Source of the DNA: Pseudomonadota bacterium
Lineage (GTDB): Bacteria; Pseudomonadota; Alphaproteobacteria; Rhizobiales; Xanthobacteraceae
Length of the DNA stretch: 37,003 nucleotides
Direction: 5' to 3'
NCBI GenBank assembly: GCA_023386885.1
Contig: JAEWIX010000077.1
Span: 1 to 37,003, forward strand
This document shows positions 1 through 7,891 of this stretch, one piece after another. The notes beneath the pieces were generated by a model that saw only the letters and a list, made by a program, of their open reading frames with translations, had not been told where the DNA came from and searched no databases. The position numbers were made by a program, and so were the translations under genes. The first letter of the stretch is position 1. Each line of letters begins with the position of its first letter.

Positions 1-22
1 GCGGCCGCGCTCATACGCTGCG

Positions 23-35
23 CCCCCCCCCCCCC
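23..35. repeat. 13-nt cytosine homopolymer
   Basis: A run of 13 C residues lies in the non-coding sequence before htpG, about 80 bp upstream of the candidate htpG promoter. The rest of positions 1-115 shows no gene I can support. Long C tracts can vary in length by slippage and are also prone to sequencing error; which applies here cannot be told from one sequence. Confidence 0.7.
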
Positions 36-115
36 GGCCGATCTGTATTTACGGCCTCGGTTCGGGACGGTTTCGCGGATCGGGCATCGGGCCGCGCGTT
101 TTGCGCCGGGCGCGC

Positions 116-143
116 TTGATCGGACGCCGCGCCGCGCTATATC
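116..143 (+). promoter_or_regulatory. Candidate htpG promoter (possibly heat-shock type)
   Basis: TTGATC (116-121) and TATATC (138-143) are separated by 16 bp and lie about 50 bp before the htpG start. The extended reading CTTGATC ... CTATAT also resembles an RpoH (sigma-32) promoter, which would suit a heat-shock chaperone. This is inference from pattern only. Confidence 0.4.
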
Positions 144-191
144 CAAACTCATCCCAACTTACTCAAAACTGATCGAGCCAGGATTTCGGTG

Positions 192-2057
192 ATGTCGACG
201 ATTGATACCAGCAGGGAAGCCCAACCGTTTCAGGCCGAAGTCGCCGAGCTTCTGCAGCTCATGGTGCATTCGGTCTATTCCGAAACCGATATCTTCCTGC
301 GCGAGCTGATTTCCAACGGCTCCGATGCCTGCGACAAGCTGCGCTACGAGGCGATTGCCAGGCCCGAACTGATGGAGCCGGGCGGTTCGCTCGCGATCCG
401 TATCGTTCCCGACAAGGCCGCGAACACGCTGTCGGTGATCGACAGCGGCATCGGCATGGACCGTCAGGAACTGGTCGACAATCTCGGCACCATCGCGCGC
501 TCCGGCACCAAGTCGTTCGTAGCGCGCCTGAAGGAGGCGAAGGACGGTGCCAGCCTGATCGGTCAGTTCGGCGTCGGTTTCTATGCGGCGTTCATGGTGG
601 CGGAGCGCGTCGTGGTCACCAGCCGGCGCGCCGGTACCGACGAGGCCTGGGTGTGGTCGTCGTCGGGTGGCAGCGGCTTCACGGTGACGCCCGGCACGGC
701 CGACGATGTCGCGCGGGTCGCGCGCGGCACCGAGATCGTGCTGCATCTCAAGCCCGAGGCGGCCGAGTATCTCGAACCGGCGCGGATCGAGCGCATCGTC
801 CACGCCTATTCCGACAACATTCAGTTTCCCATTGAACTGGTGGGTGATGACAGCGAGGCGAAGCAGATCAATTCGGCCAGCGCACTGTGGCAGCGCTCCA
901 AATCCGAATTGACGCCGGAAGATTATTCCGCGGCCTACAAGTCGATCGCAGGTGCGTTCGACGAGCCGGCGATGACGCTGCATTACCGTGCTGAAGGTCG
1001 GCAGGCCTATGCCGTGCTGCTGTTCGCGCCATCGTCGAAGCCGTTCGACCTGTTCGAACCGTCGCGCAAGGGGCGGGTGAAACTCTACGTACGGCGCGTG
1101 TTCATCACCGATGACGCGGACTTGCTGCCGCCCTACCTGCGCTTCATGCGCGGCGTGGTCGACAGCGAGGACCTGCCGCTGAACATCTCGCGCGAGATGT
1201 TGCAGAACAATCCGCAGCTCGCGCAAATCCGCAAGGCGGTGACCGGCCGCGTGATCTCCGAACTGGAGACGCTGAGCGAGAAGGAGCCGGAGCCCTTCGA
1301 CAAGATCTGGGACGCCTTCGGTCCTGTCATCAAGGAAGGACTTTACGAGGATTTCGAGCGCCGCGAGAAGCTGCTGGCGCTGGCGCGCTTCACCACCACG
1401 TCGGGCGATCGCCGCTCGCTGAAGCAATATCTCGCGGACCTCAAGCCGAACCAGACTGAAATCTATTTCCTGGTCGGCGACAGCATCGAGCGGCTCAAAT
1501 CCAATCCGATGCTGGAGGCGGCGTCCGCGCGCGGCATCGAGGTATTGTTGCTCACCGATCCGGTCGATGCGTTCTGGACCTCGGCGCAACTCGATTTCGA
1601 AGGCAAGCCGCTGAAGTCGCTGAGTCAGGGAGATATCGATTTCGATCTGATCCCGCTGCTCGACGACAAGGACAAGACGAAGGACGCGACAGCCGTGGAT
1701 GAAACCGCCGCCGTCGACGCGATCAAGGCGAGCCTTGGCGAGCGCGTCGCCGACGTGAAGGTGTCGCGCCGTCTCACCACCAGCGCGTCATGCATCGTCG
1801 CGGGCAGCTTCGGGCCGGATCGCGAACTCGAGCGCCTGCTGGCGCAGCAGCAGCGCGGCGGCCGCACCAAGCCGATCCTCGAGATCAATCCGCGGCATCC
1901 GCTGGTCGCTGCCGTCACCGCGACCGACGACACAGCGCGGCGCGACGATCTCTCGCTGCTGTTGCTGGAACAGGCGCAAATCCTCGAAGGCGAGTTGCCG
2001 GAAGACCCGGCGGCGTTCACCGCACGGCTCAATCGTCTGGTGCTGCAGGCGACATAA
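192..2057 (+). CDS. htpG: Chaperone HtpG (Hsp90 family)
   Basis: Bacterial Hsp90: an ATP-dependent cytosolic dimer that remodels late folding intermediates. The 621 residues match the usual length (about 620-630). The N-terminal GHKL ATPase domain shows the ELISNGSDACDKL box (E38, N42 as ATP/Mg contacts), DSGIGM near residue 84 and the lid motif GQFGVGFYAAF. The middle domain has the family's LPLNISREMLQ segment, and the C-terminal dimerisation part is complete. I chose ATG 192 because AGGA (180-183) lies 8 nt before it; a GTG at 189 is also in frame. It is transcribed alone, with 180 bp to the next gene. A candidate heat-shock-like promoter precedes it. Identification is secure. Confidence 0.97.
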   Translation: MSTIDTSREAQPFQAEVAELLQLMVHSVYSETDIFLRELISNGSDACDKLRYEAIARPELMEPGGSLAIRIVPDKAANTLSVIDSGIGMDRQELVDNLGTIARSGTKSFVARLKEAKDGASLIGQFGVGFYAAFMVAERVVVTSRRAGTDEAWVWSSSGGSGFTVTPGTADDVARVARGTEIVLHLKPEAAEYLEPARIERIVHAYSDNIQFPIELVGDDSEAKQINSASALWQRSKSELTPEDYSAAYKSIAGAFDEPAMTLHYRAEGRQAYAVLLFAPSSKPFDLFEPSRKGRVKLYVRRVFITDDADLLPPYLRFMRGVVDSEDLPLNISREMLQNNPQLAQIRKAVTGRVISELETLSEKEPEPFDKIWDAFGPVIKEGLYEDFERREKLLALARFTTTSGDRRSLKQYLADLKPNQTEIYFLVGDSIERLKSNPMLEAASARGIEVLLLTDPVDAFWTSAQLDFEGKPLKSLSQGDIDFDLIPLLDDKDKTKDATAVDETAAVDAIKASLGERVADVKVSRRLTTSASCIVAGSFGPDRELERLLAQQQRGGRTKPILEINPRHPLVAAVTATDDTARRDDLSLLLLEQAQILEGELPEDPAAFTARLNRLVLQAT

Positions 2058-2237
2058 CGCCGCTCGCATTGGCCGAAAGGCGCAACGCCGCACGCTTGCA
2101 ACGCGCGCGGCGCGGGGGTTCAATCGAACCGCTAGGCGCAGCGTCCGGGTTGCTGCGATGACGGAGCCGTCAGTTGTGTGGCGGCGATTGCATCTCGTTC
2201 CTCGGTCTGCGCGATTTTGCGGATCAGGAGAACGAGA

Positions 2238-2582
2238 ATGTCGGACGGATTATATCCCGCAGCCACGCGCGAACTGGCCGAGAAGCGGCGGGCGCTCGCG
2301 CCCGAAGCCGAGGCGGCGTTTCAGGCGTTCAGCCAGAAGGTGTTCGCGGAAGGCGCGCTGCCGGTGAAGATCAAGCAACTGATCGCGGTAGCGGTCGCGC
2401 ATACCACGCAATGTCCGTACTGCATTTCCGGCCACACCAAGGCGGCGCTGCGCCACGGCGCGTCGCAGGAGGAACTGATGGAGGCGATCTGGGTCGCCGC
2501 GGAAATGCGCGCGGGCGGCGCTTATGCGCATTCGCTGCTGGCGATCACCGAAATGGAAAAGATGGCGGCGAAAAGCGGGTAG
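2238..2582 (+). CDS. AhpD-like carboxymuconolactone decarboxylase family protein
   Basis: A 114-residue all-helical protein of the AhpD/CMD superfamily. It carries the family redox motif at C59-P-Y-C62 with H66 three residues after the second Cys (CxxCxxxH), as in alkylhydroperoxidase AhpD. Homologues reduce peroxides or disulfide partners, while other family members are decarboxylases without the Cys pair; the intact CxxC here favours a thiol-redox role. ATG 2238 has AGGAG at 2226-2230 with a 7-nt spacer; a longer reading frame upstream lacks such a site. It lies alone between htpG and a lysR gene on the same strand; no AhpC is seen nearby, so its electron partner is unknown. Confidence 0.88.
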   Translation: MSDGLYPAATRELAEKRRALAPEAEAAFQAFSQKVFAEGALPVKIKQLIAVAVAHTTQCPYCISGHTKAALRHGASQEELMEAIWVAAEMRAGGAYAHSLLAITEMEKMAAKSG

Positions 2583-2592
2583 GCTCGCCGGC

Positions 2593-2623
2593 TTGACAGT
2601 CGGTGCGTCAGGTCGGCTATACA
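2593..2623 (+). promoter_or_regulatory. Candidate promoter of the lysR gene
   Basis: TTGACA (2593-2598) is followed by TATACA (2618-2623), or CTATAC one base earlier, with an 18-19 bp spacer. It sits about 45 bp before the LysR start. The -35 is perfect; the spacing is slightly long. Confidence 0.45.
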
Positions 2624-2663
2624 TAATTTCGCGCATGGCGAGGATGCCATAGCGAAAAGATGG

Positions 2664-3617
2664 ATGGCCATGGACCTGCGTCAGCTCCGTTACTTCATGG
2701 CGATCGTCGAGCAGGGCTCGTTCTCGCGCGCGGCGGAGATGCTGGGCGTCGCGCAGCCGGCGCTCAGCCTGCATGTGCGCCATATGGAAGCGGAGCTCGG
2801 CACGCCGCTCTTGGTGCGCAGCCCGCAGGGGGTGGTCGCGACCGAGGCGGGACACATTCTGCTGCGCAACGCACGCATCATCACCGATCAGTTCGCCATC
2901 GCGCAGCACGAGATCAAGGGCCACGAGGCGGAACCCGTCGGGGAGGTTCGCCTCGGCCTGCCGGGTACCATCAGCCAGTTCCTGTCGGTGCCTCTGATCG
3001 TCGAAGCGCGACGGCTTTATCCCAAGGTCAAGCTGCGGATCGCGGAAGCGATGAGCGGTTTCGTGCTGGAATGGATGCGCGAGGCGCGGATCGATCTCGC
3101 CGTGCTTTACGGACCGGCGCCGGATCGCACGCTGGTGTCGTCGCCGCTGCTGACGGAAGACCTGTGGCTGCTCGGCCCCGCCGCGCCGATCGACGGCGTC
3201 AAGCCGCCGGCGTCGGAGAGTTGCACCTACAAGCGCGCGGCCGCGCTGCCGTTGATCCTGCCCAGCAGTCATCACGGACTGCGCGCGCTGCTGGAGAAGG
3301 AAGCTGTGAACCATGGGCTCACGCTCAACACGGTGATCGAGGCGGACTCCTATACCAACATCAAGGGATTGGTCGGCGTTGGGCTCGGTTATTCGATCCT
3401 GCCGTTTCATTCGATCGCGCAGGAGGTCGAGGCCGGCACCTTGCGTGCTTGGCGGGTTACCAAGCCGGCGCTGCGGCGCGACGTCCATCTGGTGCATTCG
3501 GTGGCGCGGCCGCTGACCCACGCCGCGACCAAGATCGAAGCGCTGTGCCGAGCCACGTTGCTCGATCTCGCCGCCACCGGCCGCTGGCAAGGCGCACGGG
3601 CGCTGAAGGGGACTTAG
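2664..3617 (+). CDS. LysR-family transcriptional regulator
   Basis: A 317-residue LysR-type regulator. Residues about 3-62 form the winged helix-turn-helix (starting DLRQLRYF, with the recognition region around AQPALSLHVRHMEAELG); the remainder is a periplasmic-binding-protein-like co-inducer domain (from about residue 93). The overall look is of the Nac/CbbR-like branch, but the target and ligand cannot be read from sequence. Two in-frame ATGs (2664 and 2670) are possible; neither has a strong ribosome site. It follows the AhpD-like gene on the same strand but seems to have its own promoter. No divergent partner gene exists, so the usual neighbour-target rule gives no clue. Confidence 0.93.
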   Translation: MAMDLRQLRYFMAIVEQGSFSRAAEMLGVAQPALSLHVRHMEAELGTPLLVRSPQGVVATEAGHILLRNARIITDQFAIAQHEIKGHEAEPVGEVRLGLPGTISQFLSVPLIVEARRLYPKVKLRIAEAMSGFVLEWMREARIDLAVLYGPAPDRTLVSSPLLTEDLWLLGPAAPIDGVKPPASESCTYKRAAALPLILPSSHHGLRALLEKEAVNHGLTLNTVIEADSYTNIKGLVGVGLGYSILPFHSIAQEVEAGTLRAWRVTKPALRRDVHLVHSVARPLTHAATKIEALCRATLLDLAATGRWQGARALKGT

Positions 3618-3639
3618 TGGCGCTGCTTCCGTCCAATGA

Positions 3640-3670
3640 GTCATTGCCGGGCTTGACGCCCAGCGGTCTT
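3640..3670. repeat. Remnant of a palindromic intergenic repeat
   Basis: The sequence begins GTCATTGCCGGGCTTGACG and ends GGTCTT. It resembles, with decay, the left half of the repeat seen complete at 28336-28425 and 19126-19221. It fills the 51-bp gap between the convergent lysR and epimerase genes. Confidence 0.4.
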
Positions 3671-4529
3671 ACTTCGCTTCCGCCCGTTCACCCGCCGCCC
3701 ATAACGCCTTGAGGCCGTCGCGATAGGTAGGATAAGCGAGGTCAATATTCAGGTCACGTTTCAGCCGCGCATTCGAGATGCGGTTGTTGGTGGCATAGAA
3801 GCTGCGCGCCATGGCGCTCATCTCGGCGCTTGCGAAATCGATCTCCGGCGGTGGCGCGATGCCCATCAGTGAGGCGGCGAACGTCACCACATCCTGCGGC
3901 GGCGCGGGTTCGTCGTCGCAGACGTTCCAGATACCGGTCGTCTCATGCGCAAAGGCCGCCGCGATGACGTGTGCGATATCCGCGACATGGATGCGGTTGA
4001 ACACCTGCCCCGGTTTGACGATGCGGCGCGCGGTGTCGGCGCGCAAATTCACCAAAGCGTTGCGCCCCGGACCATAGATGCCCGCGAGTCGCAGGGTGCT
4101 GGTGCGCTCGGGCGCGAGCGTCGCCCATTCGCGCTCCGCTGTCGCGCGTGCGGCGCGGCGCCCGGCGCTCGGCGCAATCGGCGCGGTCTCGTCGATCCAT
4201 TGGCCGCCGTGGTCGCCGTAGAGTCCAACCGTCGAGAGATAGACGATGCGTTGAACGCGGCTGGCTTTGATCACGTCGCCGAACGCCGCGAGCGCCGGAT
4301 CGCCGCTGCCGGATGGCGGCACCGATACCAGCAACAGGTCGGCCTCCGCGAGCCGCGTGGCGATGGCCGGGTCGGCATGATCGGGGCCGAAGCTCAGCAT
4401 CTCGCAACCGCGCCGCGCGGCAGCGCGCGACGGATCGCGCACGGTGCCGCTGACGGACGTGAAACGATCACCGAAGCGATCGAGGAAATGCCGGCAGCTA
4501 TAGCCGATGCCGAAGATAAACAGCTTCAT
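3669..4529 (-). CDS. NAD(P)-dependent epimerase-like protein (YeeZ-type extended SDR)
   Basis: A 286-residue Rossmann-fold protein related to nucleotide-sugar epimerases. The N-terminus has the dinucleotide-binding turn GIGYSCRHF (residues 7-15), then LLLVSVPPSG and the strand YLSTVGLYGDHGG that replaces the usual SDR catalytic segment; GIYGPGRNAL is typical of the group. Proteins of this YeeZ-like group are common and mostly without assigned substrate. ATG at 4529 fits the start of the first beta strand. It is on the minus strand, 65 bp downstream of the cysteine desulfurase gene, and could be co-transcribed with it. Confidence 0.8.
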   Translation of the reverse strand: MKLFIFGIGYSCRHFLDRFGDRFTSVSGTVRDPSRAAARRGCEMLSFGPDHADPAIATRLAEADLLLVSVPPSGSGDPALAAFGDVIKASRVQRIVYLSTVGLYGDHGGQWIDETAPIAPSAGRRAARATAEREWATLAPERTSTLRLAGIYGPGRNALVNLRADTARRIVKPGQVFNRIHVADIAHVIAAAFAHETTGIWNVCDDEPAPPQDVVTFAASLMGIAPPPEIDFASAEMSAMARSFYATNNRISNARLKRDLNIDLAYPTYRDGLKALWAAGERAEAK

Positions 4530-4594
4530 GTCGTGTCCCGAGCATCTTGAGGGAGGACCCCGCCGCGAGGGCGGGGTGCGTCACGACATATACC

Positions 4595-5743
4595 CTACGA
4601 CGCCCGCGCCGGGCGCGTCGCAAGTTTTCGCCAGGCCTCGACAAGCGCGGCCGCCGCGTCTTCGACGTCGCGGGCGGTAGTTGTTGTGCCCAGCGACAGC
4701 CGCACCGCGCCGAGCGCTTTGTGCTCGGGAATGCCCATAGCGCGCAGGATGGCGGAGGCTTCCTCGCGGTCGGCGTGACAGGCCGAGCCGGTGGACGCCA
4801 TCACCTGCGGACACGCTTCCAGCACCGCGCGGCCGGAGATGCCGGGAAACAGCACATTGAGCGTGTTCGGCAGCCGCGCGATCGGATCGCCGCTCAATAC
4901 GATGTCCGGAATGTCGCGTTGCAGCCGCGCGAACAGATCGCGCGTCAGCGTCGCCATCCGTTCGGTGCCGCCGTCGCGCAGTCGCTCGGCGGCAAGACGG
5001 CAGGCTTCGCCGAGGCCGACGATGGAGGCGACGTTCTCGGTGCCGGGACGGCGGCCGGACTCCTGACCCGCGCCGCGCAGCACCGATTGCGTGCGCACGC
5101 CGCGGCGGACGTAAAGCACGCCGATGCCTTTGGGCGCATAGAGCTTGTGGCCGGCGATGGACAACAGATCGACGCCGAGCGACTTCACATCGAGGTCGAT
5201 CTTGCCGACGGCTTGCGCGGCATCGATATGCATCAGCGCGCCGTGTTCGCGCGCGGCGGCGGCGATCTCCGCGACCGGTTGCAGCACGCCGGTTTCGTTC
5301 TGTGCATGGATCAGCGTGACGAGACCGGCACCGTCGCGGATCGCGCGACGTGCGGCCTCCGCATCGACACGGCCGTCGCGGCCGACCCGGATGCGATGAA
5401 TGGTATAGCCTTGTTTCGCCAGCAGATCGCAGGGTTCCTCGGTCGCCGGATGCTCGACCGTGCTGGTGACGATGCTGTGCTTGCTGCCGTTCGGGTCGAC
5501 GCTGCCGCGAATGGCGATGTTGTTCGCCTCGGTGCCGCCGCTGGTGAAGATGATCTCGTCGGCTTCCGCGCCGATCAGTGCGGCGACATGGCCGCGCGCG
5601 ATAGCGACCGCCTCCTTGGCGGCGCGGCCCAGTGCGTAGCTCGACGACGGATTGCCGTATTGCTCGCTCAGGAACGGCAGCATGGCGTCGAGCACGCCGG
5701 GCATGATCGGCGTCGTGGCGTTGTGGTCGAGATAGATCGGCAT
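4595..5743 (-). CDS. Cysteine desulfurase, NifS/IscS type
   Basis: A pyridoxal-phosphate enzyme that takes sulfur (and in several family members selenium) from cysteine onto an active-site cysteine. The 382-residue protein begins with YLDHNATTP, has the phosphate-binding SGGTEANN (residues 68-75), HIDAAQAVG, the PLP lysine in SIAGHK (K200) and the catalytic cysteine in STGSACHA (C322), so it looks fully active. Start at 5743 is chosen because the conserved MPIYLDHNATTP opens the family fold; upstream codons look non-conserved. No iscU, iscA or suf genes are adjacent. Family members can supply selenide for selenophosphate synthesis, and selenocysteine genes lie 2 kb away on the other side of a divergent promoter; that functional link is inference. 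Confidence 0.93.
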   Translation of the reverse strand: MPIYLDHNATTPIMPGVLDAMLPFLSEQYGNPSSSYALGRAAKEAVAIARGHVAALIGAEADEIIFTSGGTEANNIAIRGSVDPNGSKHSIVTSTVEHPATEEPCDLLAKQGYTIHRIRVGRDGRVDAEAARRAIRDGAGLVTLIHAQNETGVLQPVAEIAAAAREHGALMHIDAAQAVGKIDLDVKSLGVDLLSIAGHKLYAPKGIGVLYVRRGVRTQSVLRGAGQESGRRPGTENVASIVGLGEACRLAAERLRDGGTERMATLTRDLFARLQRDIPDIVLSGDPIARLPNTLNVLFPGISGRAVLEACPQVMASTGSACHADREEASAILRAMGIPEHKALGAVRLSLGTTTTARDVEDAAAALVEAWRKLATRPARAS

Positions 5744-5802
5744 CGGCGGTTCCGGAAATGACGACGGGCGCGGTTGCGACCGCGCCCGTCGCGTGAACGA
5801 GA

Positions 5803-6909
5803 CTAGGCGGGCGTCGCTTCCTTCGCCATCAGCGCGTAGCGGAAGTTGTCCGGGTCGAGGCAATCGAGCAACAACGATGCGCGTTCGGCCTGCGGATACA
5901 TCAGGAAGCCGAGCTTCGGATGCTTGGTCCCCGGCAGCGCTAGGTCATGCGCGGTGTTGTAGGCGATCCAGTTGCCTTCCCACGCGCCGAACAGCGCCTT
6001 GCGCGCGGCGACCACTTTCGCATCGGTGATCGGGAGATTGGCCGGCGGCTCTTCCAGCATCACCTTGCGCACGTCGGCCGGATCGACCGGCACCCAGCCG
6101 AAGCCATCGAGGAACACTTCGGCGCGACAGTGCTGCGCCTTGGTGACGTTGGTCGAGCCGGCGCCGAGGCTCTTGTAGCCGAACTGCGAGGGCAGCACGC
6201 GAAGGCCGTAGACGTCGCGCGCCGGCAGGCCAGCAGCGCGGGCGAGCCCGACATAGAGCGCGTTGAGATCGGCGCACTTGCCGCCGAGATTGCCGCTCTT
6301 GAGCATGGCGGCGACGTCACCGATGCCGCAGCCGCGCGTCGAGGCGGTGCGCACCGTGTTCTCCACCACCCATTCGTAGATCGCACGCGCTTTCTCGATA
6401 TCGGTCGAGGCCTTCGCTTCGCTGACGATCTTGTCCGAGGTTTGCCTGACGATGCCGTCGACCGGAATGAGGTCCGTGCCTTCGAGGTTGAGCTTGCGCT
6501 CGGCGTCGCTGAGCGGCGCGATCTTGCCCGGCTTGCCGAGATCGATGGCGCGGTCACGCGTCGCGACGCGGCTGGTGACTTCGATCACCGGCATAAACTC
6601 GTCGTCCTTCCAGACGACGTGCAGTATGTCCGCGCCGTATTTCGGATCGCGCACGCGCTCGACCTTGGCGGCGTTGCCGGTCCATTTGGTTTCGCCCGGA
6701 CGGCTCCATTCCGTCTCGTTCACCGACGGCAGCGGAATCCAGGCCTGCATCTTGCCGTCGGGTTTGGCGATCTCAAGTTTGGTGACGAGATCGACGTTGC
6801 GCCATGCGCCGGGTTTCGGCGCAAAGACGGCTTGCGCCCATGCCGCACCCGGCAGCGTCGCAGCCAGCGACAATGCGGTGGTGCCTTGAATGAGTTCACG
6901 TCGGTTCAT
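5803..6909 (-). CDS. Exported transglutaminase-like cysteine protease family protein
   Basis: A 368-residue protein with a probable Tat signal (NRRELIQG at the start, hydrophobic stretch, then GAAWAQA near residue 26), so likely periplasmic. The transglutaminase core has the papain-like triad: C212 in GGKCADLNA, H260 in AQHCRAEV and D276 in GWVPVDPAD. Bacterial homologues are usually proteases or of unknown activity rather than protein cross-linkers. ATG 6909 is preceded by the strong site AGGAGGAG. The start overlaps the tlpA-like stop by 4 nt (positions 6906-6909), which implies translational coupling with that exported thioredoxin. The substrate is unknown. Confidence 0.9.
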   Translation of the reverse strand: MNRRELIQGTTALSLAATLPGAAWAQAVFAPKPGAWRNVDLVTKLEIAKPDGKMQAWIPLPSVNETEWSRPGETKWTGNAAKVERVRDPKYGADILHVVWKDDEFMPVIEVTSRVATRDRAIDLGKPGKIAPLSDAERKLNLEGTDLIPVDGIVRQTSDKIVSEAKASTDIEKARAIYEWVVENTVRTASTRGCGIGDVAAMLKSGNLGGKCADLNALYVGLARAAGLPARDVYGLRVLPSQFGYKSLGAGSTNVTKAQHCRAEVFLDGFGWVPVDPADVRKVMLEEPPANLPITDAKVVAARKALFGAWEGNWIAYNTAHDLALPGTKHPKLGFLMYPQAERASLLLDCLDPDNFRYALMAKEATPA

Positions 6910-7583
6910 TTTGCTGTCTCCTCCTGAGGTTTGTTGATCGTTCGAATGGTGATCGGTTTGGTGTCGGCGGCGGCTGCCGGATAAAGCGCCTCGATCGTCG
7001 CCAGCACGTCGGGCCGCGACCAGTCGAGATCGCCTTCGACGAAAAGCCGTGGCGTCAGATCCGGTGTCAGCACGAAAGTCGAAGGCAGCGCGCTGACTTG
7101 CCATGCTCTGGTGACGGTGCGATCGCGATCGAGCAGCACGGGAAAATCCACCGGCAGTTTTTCGAAGAAGGCGCGCACGCGCAGATCGACCTCGGCAACA
7201 TCGATGGCAACGATCGCCAGCGGTTTGTCGCGTGCGATGGATGCCAGCTTCCGCAGCGAAGTGATTTCGCGGACGCAGGGTTCGCACCACGTGGCGAAGA
7301 AGTGCAGCAGTACGGTTTTGCCCTTGAAATCCTGCAGCTGGCGCGGCGCGCCGCGCAGGTCATCGAGGCTGAACGAAGGAAGCGGCCCTTCGGTCCACGG
7401 CCGCAAGACGGATGAATCCGCTGTGGCGGGGGAGGGCGATGCGACGCTGAGAATGCAGGCGAGCGCGACAGCCGGCAACGCGATCCGCACAGGAGTCCTG
7501 CGTGGAAGAATGTCCGCGTTACGATTCGTCTTGGAAGATATTCGGCCCCGTCCCGCGGGAGCGGCGTTTGCCACCACGCGCAT
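6906..7583 (-). CDS. TlpA-like thioredoxin-fold protein, exported
   Basis: A 225-residue protein with a hydrophobic export segment (about residues 33-55, ending SPATA) followed by a thioredoxin/AhpC-TSA domain. The redox motif is W99-C100-E-P-C103, and the cis-Pro loop is SALPSTFVL. WCxPC proteins of this type reduce periplasmic disulfides, often for cytochrome maturation. ATG 7583 has only a weak ribosome site; an internal GTG at 7490 with AGGA upstream would give a classic 25-residue signal peptide and may be the true start. It is translationally coupled to the transglutaminase gene. It is divergent from the formate dehydrogenase operon, sharing a 308-bp regulatory region. Confidence 0.88.
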   Translation of the reverse strand: MRVVANAAPAGRGRISSKTNRNADILPRRTPVRIALPAVALACILSVASPSPATADSSVLRPWTEGPLPSFSLDDLRGAPRQLQDFKGKTVLLHFFATWCEPCVREITSLRKLASIARDKPLAIVAIDVAEVDLRVRAFFEKLPVDFPVLLDRDRTVTRAWQVSALPSTFVLTPDLTPRLFVEGDLDWSRPDVLATIEALYPAAAADTKPITIRTINKPQEETAK

Positions 7584-7753
7584 AACCTGAAAGGTCTTGA
7601 CAAGGCCGTCAATAAGTCATGGTGCGGCGAAATGCCCGTGGGCCGATAGGTGAAAACGGCGTTGCAGCATAAAGTTCGGGGAAAGATGCATTTCCTATAA
7701 ATAATACAAGCGCCGCAACAACATGCATTGATGTCACGTAGTAACTTTGCATC

Positions 7754-7781
7754 GCATCATTCGATAACTCGAAATGATTGC
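7754..7781. promoter_or_regulatory. Imperfect inverted repeat upstream of the fdoG promoter
   Basis: GCATCATTCGA (7754-7764) is matched in reverse by TCGAAATGATTGC (7769-7781) with two single-base gaps. It lies just upstream of the candidate -35 at 7797, where an activator would bind. The cognate protein is unknown. Confidence 0.35.
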
Positions 7782-7796
7782 ATCGGTTTTGCCGCT

Positions 7797-7825
7797 TTGA
7801 CAGTGCATTGATATCGCCGTACTTT
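7797..7825 (+). promoter_or_regulatory. Candidate promoter of the formate dehydrogenase/sel operon
   Basis: TTGACA (7797-7802), 17-bp spacer, TACTTT (7820-7825). This is a near-consensus sigma-70 arrangement, and predicts a 5' leader of about 60 nt before the fdoG start at 7892. Confidence 0.5.
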
Positions 7826-7834
7826 TTCTTTTGA

Positions 7835-7850
7835 CAAACTCTAAAGTTTG
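7835..7850. promoter_or_regulatory. CAAACT-N4-AGTTTG dyad just downstream of the promoter
   Basis: A perfect 6-4-6 inverted repeat at about +3 to +18 relative to the predicted start of transcription. Such a place suits a repressor site or a leader hairpin. It is followed at 7857-7869 by a C5/G5 hairpin with loop GGT, 10 nt before the ribosome site. Confidence 0.4.
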
Positions 7851-7891
7851 GGACGTCCCCCGGTGGGGGCCGGTTTTTGGAGGAATGTTCC

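Larger units (their letters stand above)
7584..7891. other. Divergent intergenic region between tlpA-like gene and fdoG
   Basis: A 308-bp gap without a supportable gene, visibly more AT-rich than its surroundings. It holds a TTGAC-N6-GTCAA dyad (7597-7612), an imperfect inverted repeat (7754-7764 with 7769-7781), a sigma-70-like promoter (7797-7825), a CAAACT-N4-AGTTTG dyad (7835-7850), a 5-bp C/G hairpin (7857-7869) and the fdoG ribosome site GGAGGA (7879-7884). An open frame on the minus strand spanning it has no coding character. Confidence 0.75.

Noticed and set aside
159..1589. 476-codon open frame antisense to htpG
   Set aside because: It is a by-product of codon bias opposite a conserved gene. 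The same holds for long frames opposite lysR (2250-3644), selA (13462-15171), selB (16826-17851) and the gene at 26160 (26088-28049).
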